A stretch of 64,000 bases of DNA from JAHQVI01 sp963749875 (GTDB lineage: Bacteria > Pseudomonadota > Alphaproteobacteria > Rhizobiales > Rhodomicrobiaceae): positions 152,302-216,301 of the forward strand of contig CAVVOX010000006.1 in assembly GCA_963749875.1 (NCBI GenBank), given 5' to 3'. Positions 45,625-52,990 of the stretch are shown in pieces. Position numbers and translations under genes: made by a program. The notes beneath the pieces were generated by a model, which did not search any database, was not told the DNA's origin, and worked only from the letters and a program-made list of their open reading frames with translations. Numbering within the stretch: position 1 is the first letter of the stretch; every line of letters begins with the position of its first letter.

Positions 45625-46263
45625 ATGATCGACCTCTACTCATGGACCACGCCGAACGGGCGCAAGGTCTCCATCATGCTGGAAGAACTCGGCGTCGCCT
45701 ATACTTCCCACCCCATCGATATCACCAAGGGCGATCAGTTCGATCCGGCATATCTGAAGATCTCTCCGAATAATAAGATCCCCGCGATCGTCGACAATGA
45801 GACCGGCATGCATCTGATGGAAAGCGGCGCAATCATGCTGTATCTTTCGGAAAAATATGGGAAATTCATGCCGGCGGGCGATGAGCGGTGGCGCACCATA
45901 GAGTGGCTGATGTGGCAGATGGGTAGCCTCGGGCCGATGCTGGGCCAGGTCCATCACTTCGTCAGGTTCAATCGGGGAAAGGCCGAATATGCGGAGGAAC
46001 GATTCTCCAAAGAAGCGCACCGGCTTTACCAGGTGCTGAACACCAGGCTGAAGGGACGCGACTTTATCGCCGGAGAGGGGAAAGGGGAATATTCCATTGC
46101 CGACATGGCCTCCTGGCCGTGGATCTCCCGCTTCGAATGGCAGGAGATCGATCTGGGCGACTATCCGCATGTCCGCGACTGGTATGTCCGCATCGCGGAG
46201 CGGCCTGCCGTGCAGAAGGGTTATCAGGTGCCGAAATATACCCAGGATGTGCCGATGCCATAG
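45625..46263 (+). CDS. Glutathione S-transferase (YfcG/nu-class-like)
   Basis: 212 residues. The thioredoxin-fold N-domain reads MIDLYSWTTPNGRKVSIMLEELGV, with the cis-Pro segment NNKIPAIVD and glutathione contact ESGAIMLYLSEKYG. The all-helical C-domain has ADMASWPWISRFEW. The PNGRKV and NNKIPA motifs resemble YfcG/YghU disulfide-bond oxidoreductases. Cytoplasmic. It stands alone between the kinase remnant and a convergent MFS gene. Confidence 0.92.
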   Translation: MIDLYSWTTPNGRKVSIMLEELGVAYTSHPIDITKGDQFDPAYLKISPNNKIPAIVDNETGMHLMESGAIMLYLSEKYGKFMPAGDERWRTIEWLMWQMGSLGPMLGQVHHFVRFNRGKAEYAEERFSKEAHRLYQVLNTRLKGRDFIAGEGKGEYSIADMASWPWISRFEWQEIDLGDYPHVRDWYVRIAERPAVQKGYQVPKYTQDVPMP

Positions 46264-46327
46264 GCCGCCAGCCACCCCGCGACGGAGGCTCTATCCCGGC
46301 TTTTCCTGCCGATGCCCGTAGCCTCTT

Positions 46328-47563
46328 TCAGGCAAAGGCGAGCTGGCGGCGCGAGCGCAACAAAAGCATCAGCGCGATCGCCATATTCAGCGCGTTCCAG
46401 GCCAGACCGTTCAGAAATGCCGCCTGGTACGACCCCGTCATGTCGTAGATCACGCCGGAGATCCATCCGCCGACCGACATGCCGATAACCGATGAGAAGA
46501 TCACCATGCCGACGCGGGTCGCCGCTTCCTTCGCCGGCATGGTCTCGCGGACGATGATGGCATAACTCGGCACCAGCCCGCCCTGGAACAGGCCGAACAG
46601 CGCCGAGACGATATAGAGAGGCGTCAGGCCGTCGAAGAACAGATACATCGTTAGCGCCGTCGCCTGGGCCACCGACCCGATCAGCAATGTCCAGAGGCCG
46701 CCGAGCCGATCGGCGACGAAGCCCGAGCCGATCCGGCTGATAATGCCGAGGCCCAGCATCAGCCCCAGCATTTCGGCCCCGCGTGCCACGCCGTAGCCGA
46801 GATCGCCGCAATAGGCGACGATATGCACTTGCGGCATCGCCATGGCGACGCAGCAGGAAAAGCTTGCCAGCGCGAGAACGATCGTCAGCGGATTGGTGCT
46901 GAGTCTGATATCGACCCTGGGCCGCAGCTCGCCTTCCGGCAAGAGGCGCTGCGATCCGCGCATACCCCACCGCAGGATCAGGACCAGCGTGGTCATGGCC
47001 ACGGCGCAGAAGACGCCGATGGCGATATGCGTCGCCTGCCAGCCAAAATGGGCGATGCCGCGCTCGATGAGCGGCGGCCAGAACGCACCGCCGACGTAAT
47101 TGCCGCTGGCCGCGATCGCCACGGCGATGCCGCGCCGCCGGACGAACCAGTGCGAGGCTTCCGCCATCAACGGCGCGAAGGTCGCGGAGGCGCCGAAGCC
47201 GACGAAGAAATGCACCAGCGTGAATTGCCATAAGACCGTCGAAAGCCCGGCAGCGATATAGCCGCAGAACAGCGAGAGAATTCCCATGCCGATCGCCGGC
47301 ACGATGCCGAACCGGTCCGCCACGCGGCCGATGACGACGGCGCCGACGCCGAAGCCCAGCATTGCGAGGGTGTAGGCGAGCGAAACGTCGCCGCGCGAGC
47401 CGCCGAATTCCGCCTGGACGGTCGGCAGCGCGACGACGACCGACCACATGCCGACACTGCCGACACTGCCGATCGCAAGCGCAATCAAGAGCCGTCGCCA
47501 CGCCGCGGGCGAGTCGGTCACAAAGGTCGACAGACCGAGAGCCGCCGGAAAAGATGTCGTCAC
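46328..47563 (-). CDS. Major facilitator superfamily transporter
   Basis: 411 residues with 12 predicted membrane helices. The loop 2-3 motif is GRVADRFGIVPAIGMGILS and a second copy is VADRLGGLWTLLIGS. It resembles monocarboxylate/oxalate-formate-type transporters (GVGAVVIGRVADRFG, WFVRRRGIAVAIAASGN). The substrate is unknown. It is preceded upstream by the glycosidase-like gene on the same strand, with about 240 bp between them. Confidence 0.9.
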   Translation of the reverse strand: MTTSFPAALGLSTFVTDSPAAWRRLLIALAIGSVGSVGMWSVVVALPTVQAEFGGSRGDVSLAYTLAMLGFGVGAVVIGRVADRFGIVPAIGMGILSLFCGYIAAGLSTVLWQFTLVHFFVGFGASATFAPLMAEASHWFVRRRGIAVAIAASGNYVGGAFWPPLIERGIAHFGWQATHIAIGVFCAVAMTTLVLILRWGMRGSQRLLPEGELRPRVDIRLSTNPLTIVLALASFSCCVAMAMPQVHIVAYCGDLGYGVARGAEMLGLMLGLGIISRIGSGFVADRLGGLWTLLIGSVAQATALTMYLFFDGLTPLYIVSALFGLFQGGLVPSYAIIVRETMPAKEAATRVGMVIFSSVIGMSVGGWISGVIYDMTGSYQAAFLNGLAWNALNMAIALMLLLRSRRQLAFA

Positions 47564-47801
47564 CTGAGGTCCTCCGCCGGCACGGCTCTGGAGTCCAGGC
47601 GTATTCCGGATGCAAGGGAGCGTTTCTGAAATCTGCGGCCCGGCGCGGGCCGCACAGCGTTCGGCGCAATATAGGCTCCGATCGCCTGTTCCGCAAAACG
47701 GTATTCGTGCGCCTGCCGCGAGGGCGCGTGCTCATCCCGCGCGGCCCCCACGAGGATCATACAGGTTCACAGGGGCCGGAAGGCGAGATTGTGAGGCCCG
47801 C

Positions 47802-49187
47802 TCATCGCTTGACGCGCGGAATCGCGATGACGAGCGGGTGATCGCTGAGTGTCAGTTCGAGCGAGCCGACATTGTCCGCCGTCCTGACAGGCTCGACGCC
47901 GATCGTCGGATCATAGATCGTGACCGATGGCTGTTTCGCGCCGAAACGGATCGTCACCTGGTCCTTGCCGAAGAGGCGTTCTCCCCATACGACGAGTTGG
48001 AAAGTGCCGTCGCTGCGCTGAAGAAGCAGGTCATGAACCGTTTCGGGTTGGTCGGCGATCGTGAAGTCGAGCTGGCCGGCCTCGGCGAGACTCCCGTCAT
48101 CCGCCAGAATGGTCGTCAGGTTGTGCAGGTAAACGGCAGCCCTGCGCGGGGTGTAGTCCGGCCGGAAAAAACCGAAGGTTTGGTTGCCGGCTTCGTCGGT
48201 CCGATCCCGCAGGATGTAGACCGATGTATAGGAATAGCCGCGCGCGAACTGTGCGAGGTAGAGGTTCATCAAGTTCAGGGCTTGCAGCTCTTCCGTGACC
48301 GGCCCTTCGATCGAGGTGCCGGTCTCGGTCGTCACGCGCGGCAGCGTGTCGAGCTGTTCTTGCGCGTAGCCCCGAAACTCCTTCCGCCAGGTCATCCCGA
48401 AATTTCCGAAAAGCCCGTCCACTTGCAATTCGGCCGTCGGATCGGCGGCGTTCCACACCTTGTTGGCCATCGGATAGGGAGAATGGGGGTGGTAGATGTA
48501 ATTGTGGACATTGGCATAGTCGGCATATTGGGTGCCGGCAGGCATCAGCGTGTCGGCGCCGGGCGGGATCGTGAGGAACTGCAGGCCGACATTGTCTCGC
48601 TGCGCGCCGGGCTCGGAGATGGTCCATACCGGATAGTCCGCGAGCACAGGGTCGCTCTTGACGGCCCGATAGAGGTCGCGTTGCAGCTTGGCGACCGGCG
48701 CCCAGGAATGCTCCGGACCGCCGCCTTTCTCGCCCTGATATGTGACCCCCCAATTGTTGGGCTCATTATTGCCTTCGATTGCCAGGAGCGCGCCAGCTTT
48801 CGCCAGCCCTCTGGCTGTCTCGACCAGCTTGTGTATGTCAGTCCCGCCGCTCACCAGTCCCCAGCTGAGCCGCACGCCGGCCTCACGATGCAGATCGAGA
48901 AAGGTCTGCATTGTGGTGGGCCCATCCTCGGTCAGCCCCTCAATTCCTGCCCTCACCCAGCGAAAGCCGCAATATCGGACCATCTCGATCGTCTTCGCCA
49001 GCGGCTGACCCCGATCGGGGAAAGTGCTGACGACACCGATGCTGTTAAGGAATGTGTTCGTCGGAACGGCCGTTCTGGCTTCGGCGACCGCAGGGCAAGG
49101 CGAGAGGCACACCAGCGCGGTCAGCGTCATCCACGCGGCGATTGCGGAGGAAAATCCTTTAGAGCGGTTCGTCGCGTGGCCCTTCAT
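47802..49187 (-). CDS. Secreted glycoside hydrolase-like (TIM-barrel) protein
   Basis: 461 residues from the ATG at 49187; an upstream GTG/ATG frame begins at 49238. A signal peptide ends CPAVAEA. The barrel has the pattern of clan A glycosidases: WVRAGIEGL, LLAIEGNNEPNNWG (likely acid/base Glu in NEP), DYANVHNYIYHPH and RVTTETGTSIEG (likely nucleophile Glu). A C-terminal beta domain follows (TFQLVVWGERLFGKDQVTIRF). The family is closest in style to GH39/GH5-like proteins; the substrate is unknown. A promoter-like repeat lies about 80 bp upstream. Confidence 0.75.
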   Translation of the reverse strand: MKGHATNRSKGFSSAIAAWMTLTALVCLSPCPAVAEARTAVPTNTFLNSIGVVSTFPDRGQPLAKTIEMVRYCGFRWVRAGIEGLTEDGPTTMQTFLDLHREAGVRLSWGLVSGGTDIHKLVETARGLAKAGALLAIEGNNEPNNWGVTYQGEKGGGPEHSWAPVAKLQRDLYRAVKSDPVLADYPVWTISEPGAQRDNVGLQFLTIPPGADTLMPAGTQYADYANVHNYIYHPHSPYPMANKVWNAADPTAELQVDGLFGNFGMTWRKEFRGYAQEQLDTLPRVTTETGTSIEGPVTEELQALNLMNLYLAQFARGYSYTSVYILRDRTDEAGNQTFGFFRPDYTPRRAAVYLHNLTTILADDGSLAEAGQLDFTIADQPETVHDLLLQRSDGTFQLVVWGERLFGKDQVTIRFGAKQPSVTIYDPTIGVEPVRTADNVGSLELTLSDHPLVIAIPRVKR

Positions 49188-49266
49188 TCTTCTTGCCCCT
49201 TGCCTGGCGAGCATGCGAACGCCTTCGAGGCGGGGCACGAACTGTTCTTTGAGTCCTCGTCGTCCA

Positions 49267-49322
49267 CCGGCAGGCTGATTTGCGCTACAAAGACGAGCGC
49301 CGCGCGGGCGTCAAGGGGGAAT
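49267..49322 (-). promoter_or_regulatory. Promoter-bearing repeat, copy B
   Basis: Same 56-bp unit and orientation as at 42324, with TTGACG and TTTGTA at 17-bp spacing on the leftward strand. It lies upstream of the glycosidase-like gene and could drive it. Confidence 0.6.
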
Positions 49323-49571
49323 TGCGCCAATGTCGTTCGCGGCGAGGCACATCCTGGCTTGGATATCCGCCTCCGGTCCCAGGCAGGCAAACGCTGACGA
49401 GGCATTCATGTCCGCCGGGAGGGGGATTGCGGACATAGTTGCCGTCACCGAGGCCTGCATTGAGCCGATCAGCGGCCATTATTGAAAAACAGAAATTCAG
49501 CCTAATGGTCCAGTCGACGCCCAAATGACATGCGAGAGCGAGTCGTCTGTCGTTCGAATGGATATACGATC

Positions 49572-49889
49572 ATGTTGGGCATGCGATTGATTTCGGGCGG
49601 GGTGTGCATAGCATTTTCCGCGCTGGCCGTATGTGTTGGAGGTGCAGCGGCGCAAGACAAGCTTCCGGTGGAGATTGCACCGCAAATAGGGCATACCTCT
49701 GGTGTCCAATCAGTGGCGTTTTCGCCCGATGGCCGTTTCGCTCGTTCCGTCAGCGCTGACGGAACGATCAAATTATGGGACGCAGCCAAGGGCAAACAGC
49801 TACGCAGCTTCAGGCATGCGGACAGGGTGACCTCAGCAGCGTTTTCGCCCGATGGCGGTTCCGTCCTCTCCGCCAGCGCGTTGCGCTAG
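49572..49889 (+). pseudogene. Truncated WD40-repeat protein
   Basis: 105 residues. A signal peptide (MRLISGGVCIAFSALAVCVGGAAAQD) is followed by one complete WD40 blade (GHTSGVQSVAFSPDGRFARS, DGTIKLWDAAKGKQLRSF). A second begins (DRVTSAAFSPDGGSVLSASA) and breaks off at LR-stop just where DGTIKLWD would come. It abuts the end of the GGDEF-EAL gene, so the 3' part was probably deleted when that block arrived. Confidence 0.7.
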
Positions 49890-49896
49890 CCGCAAG

Positions 49897-51849
49897 TCAA
49901 CGCTCGCGACTCGCCACTGGCCCGAACAGGCCCGGCGGGGCGTGATCGGCCTCGGCCTCCTCTCCTGCCGCGGCCTTGCCGCTCTCATGCCCCTCCGCCT
50001 CCATGCCCGCGCCGATCGGCTCGACAGCGGACGGGCCGATCGGGGTCAGCGCCATGCTGAGCAGCGTATTGATATCGTCTTTCTTCATGGGCCGGCCATA
50101 AAAGTACCCCTGAACCTCTTCGCATCCCTCGCCCTGAAGAAACTTTGCCTGCTCCATCGTTTCGACGCCTTCGCCGTTGATCTGCATTTTCAGCGCGTGG
50201 CCCATATTGATGATGGCGCGAACGATCTCTTTTGCCGCCACATTGCCGCTCATCTCATCGACGAAGGAACGATCGATCTTGATCTTGTCGAAAGGAAACT
50301 TGCGCAGATAGCTCAAGCTGGAATAGCCGGTCCCGAAATCATCCATGACGATGCGCACGCCAATGTCTCTCAGCTCGTTGAGGGTGATGAGTATCCTGTC
50401 CGTGTCGGCCATCAGGATTTCCTCAGTAATCTCAAGTTCAAGCTGTTCCGGCGGCAGGCCTGTCTCCCTCAAGATACGCTTGACCAGAGCGTTGAGACTA
50501 TTTTCCACGAAGAGACTGGGTGACAGATTCACTGCGACTTTGAGCGGCTTCCAGTTTAATGCATCGTGGCAAGCCCTGCGCAACACCCATTCCGTCAGGG
50601 GAAGCATCAATCCACTTGCCTCGGCAATCGGAATGATCGTTGCGGGCGTGACATCGCCTCTTTCCGGATGATGCCAGCGCAGAAGCGCTTCCATTCCTAC
50701 AATGCGTTGATCCGACAGGTTCACCTGCGGCTGGTAGTGCAGTTCAAGCTCGTTCTTGTCCAGGGCAGCCCGAAGATCGCGCTCCAAGGCTTTCCTCGCC
50801 ATCAGATCGGCATTCATGTCCTCCTGGAAAAAGCGATAGGTGCCGCGTCCCTCATTCTTGGACCGATATAATGCGAGATCTGATTTTACGAGGAGTTGAT
50901 CGGGCTCGACCGCGGTGTCTCCGCTGTTGATCGAGATGCCTATGCTCATCCCGATATGCGTTTCCTGCCCATCGAGTTGAAATGTCTTGCTCAGAGCGGA
51001 AATGATCCTTTCCGCAACGTTACTGGCTGTCTGCGGGCTGCTCATTCCGGGTTGAATGATGGCGAATTCGTCTCCCCCCAGACGCGCCAGCGTGTCTTCC
51101 TGGCGCAGGCAGGCCTTCATGCGTTTTGCGGCCTGAATGAGGAGCTGGTCGCCGGCGGCATGGCCGAGCGTATCGTTGACCTCCTTGAAACGGTCCAGAT
51201 CAAGAGAATAGACAGTGACGGCACCGCGGGCGCTGGTTTCGCTAGCCAATGCCTGCTGGAGCCGGTCGAGAAGTGTCACACGGTTTGGCAGGTCTGTTAA
51301 CGCATCGTGGCTCGCCAGATAGCTGAGCTGATCCCAGGCCCGCCGAAGCAAGCGGAGAGGAACAATCCGCAGGCCCCAATAGAGCAACAGTCCTGTCAGC
51401 AGAGAAAAAAAACTGACGGCGAGCGTCCGCTCATAAAGAGTTTGTAGGGAATGGATCATTTCGATGCGGCCGACCTGTGTCCCATAATCGAAAAGCGGCT
51501 GCTGGCGTGCGATGACCGGCCAATTAAATTCAGGTCTTTGGGCTGGGTATTGCGCAACGACGTTTCCGTCATTGTCCAAGACGCGGTTGAATTCGCTGTC
51601 CGTATCGGGTGAGGTGCTCTTAATCAGTTCGGCGATGTGAAGGCCTTCATATTGCCAGAATTCGGGATTGCCTGTGATCAGGTGCGTAACGTGGTACGCC
51701 TTGAAATTGATCTCGGCTGCAATTTGGCCACCAAGGCGCTCATAGCCAAAGTAGAGATATCCGCCGGGGACGCCGAATGCGATCAAGGCCGCCATGCACA
51801 GGGCCGACCATTTGGCCACTCTGACGAACGGCCCGTCACCTTCAAGCAT
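49897..51849 (-). CDS. Membrane GGDEF-EAL cyclic-di-GMP enzyme
   Basis: 650 residues. One membrane helix near 15-32, a periplasmic sensor region to about 140, and a second helix about 143-165. The GGDEF domain follows with intact GGDEF (258-262) and an inhibitory RxxD site exactly five residues before it (249-252). The EAL domain has MEALLRWHHPERG (EAL 387-389), ITEEILM and DDFGTGYSSLSYL. Both activities therefore look possible. Residues 602-643 (TPIGPSAVE ... PPGLFG) closely resemble the C-terminal tail of the DivL-like protein at 52991. It is 50 bp downstream of a solute-binding-protein gene in the same operon, a plausible periplasmic partner. Confidence 0.95.
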   Translation of the reverse strand: MLEGDGPFVRVAKWSALCMAALIAFGVPGGYLYFGYERLGGQIAAEINFKAYHVTHLITGNPEFWQYEGLHIAELIKSTSPDTDSEFNRVLDNDGNVVAQYPAQRPEFNWPVIARQQPLFDYGTQVGRIEMIHSLQTLYERTLAVSFFSLLTGLLLYWGLRIVPLRLLRRAWDQLSYLASHDALTDLPNRVTLLDRLQQALASETSARGAVTVYSLDLDRFKEVNDTLGHAAGDQLLIQAAKRMKACLRQEDTLARLGGDEFAIIQPGMSSPQTASNVAERIISALSKTFQLDGQETHIGMSIGISINSGDTAVEPDQLLVKSDLALYRSKNEGRGTYRFFQEDMNADLMARKALERDLRAALDKNELELHYQPQVNLSDQRIVGMEALLRWHHPERGDVTPATIIPIAEASGLMLPLTEWVLRRACHDALNWKPLKVAVNLSPSLFVENSLNALVKRILRETGLPPEQLELEITEEILMADTDRILITLNELRDIGVRIVMDDFGTGYSSLSYLRKFPFDKIKIDRSFVDEMSGNVAAKEIVRAIINMGHALKMQINGEGVETMEQAKFLQGEGCEEVQGYFYGRPMKKDDINTLLSMALTPIGPSAVEPIGAGMEAEGHESGKAAAGEEAEADHAPPGLFGPVASRER

Positions 51850-51899
51850 TGCCCGTTCCAGTCGTTCTGATGTCTGACTCCGCTTAGCTCAGGTGCGAT

Positions 51900-52781
51900 T
51901 TACATTTTCGGATTTGACGCAGCGTCTGCCACAATATAGCCGGACGCACTCAAAACCTCCTGACCTTCAGGGGAGTAAATGAATTTGAGAAAGGCCTGTG
52001 CTTCGGGCGTGGGCTGAGAATTGATGACGACATAATGCGTCTTGGCGTAGGGATATTTTCCGGCACGCAGCGTCTCCACCGTCCCCGCCAGCCTATTAAA
52101 CGTAAGCGGCTTGATCCGGCGCTCCTCCGTCATGATTTGTGCCAACGCTATCAAACCGAGAGATCCCGGAATCTTCTCCAGCGCCGTGGCATTGTCCTGA
52201 TCGTTAATCGCCACATGCAGCTCTTTGCGTTGCAGCGCCGTTTTCATAGCCGCCTCCATCGCCGGCGAGATCGCGCTGATGAGCTTGGTGTCGCTTTCAC
52301 TTTCCGGGCGCAGGATGAGCCTGACCGGTGTTCCGTCCGGCCAGGTCTGACGTTCACCCGAATAGAGAGAGGCGATCTGATCGAGCGTGATGTTTTCTGC
52401 CGGGTTATCATGGCGGGTGGCGAAAACGATCGGTGTGCGGGCATATTCGCTCGCACGGAGTCCTTTGTCCTGCTCGGCCTTCTTTAATGGCCGGGCGCTT
52501 ACCGACAGGCCGATCTTACCAGCCGCCAGCGCCGCGATGCCGCCGCCTGAGCCGAGGCTCGGCAGCACAATGACATGAATATCGGGCCGTATCTTGGTGA
52601 ATGCATTCGCGAGCAGACGCATGCCCCCGAGGGCAGAGCCCGTTCCGGCAATGCGGAGTGTCGCAGCCGCGTGATCCGCAAGAGCCGGAGCCGTCACCCC
52701 AAGTAGCGCAGAGGTGATCAGGGCGATAAGCGCAACTATCCGTGTTTTCCCCAAGGAAAAGGATCTGTTCGAGCGTGGCAA
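51900..52781 (-). CDS. PstS-like periplasmic solute-binding protein
   Basis: 293 residues with a signal peptide (IVALIALITSALLGVTAPALADH). The mature protein has the PBP-like (PstS family) fold: LRIAGTGSALGGMRLLANAFTKIRPDIHVIVLPSLGSGGGIAALAAGKIGLSVSARPL, and HDNPAENITLDQIASLYSGE. There is no ABC permease or ATPase nearby. Instead it is followed by the GGDEF-EAL gene, suggesting a sensory binding protein that reports an anion such as phosphate to that enzyme. The ligand is inferred only from the fold. Confidence 0.9.
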   Translation of the reverse strand: MPRSNRSFSLGKTRIVALIALITSALLGVTAPALADHAAATLRIAGTGSALGGMRLLANAFTKIRPDIHVIVLPSLGSGGGIAALAAGKIGLSVSARPLKKAEQDKGLRASEYARTPIVFATRHDNPAENITLDQIASLYSGERQTWPDGTPVRLILRPESESDTKLISAISPAMEAAMKTALQRKELHVAINDQDNATALEKIPGSLGLIALAQIMTEERRIKPLTFNRLAGTVETLRAGKYPYAKTHYVVINSQPTPEAQAFLKFIYSPEGQEVLSASGYIVADAASNPKM

Positions 52782-52990
52782 TTCAAATACCTCCCATGAG
52801 AAGCGCGGATTTCACCGGCGGAAAGACGTATGCCCGCGTTTTTCGCACGGCGCCGTTACCAGCACCGGTTGCATGGGGTTAGAAATACCATTTCGGTGAG
52901 AGAATGCGGTGAAGGGGACGCGTAAAATTTGACGGACCCGGCCAGGGGACAAGTCACGCGGCGATCGGCGCAGTGCTTGCCGCCGGCCGC

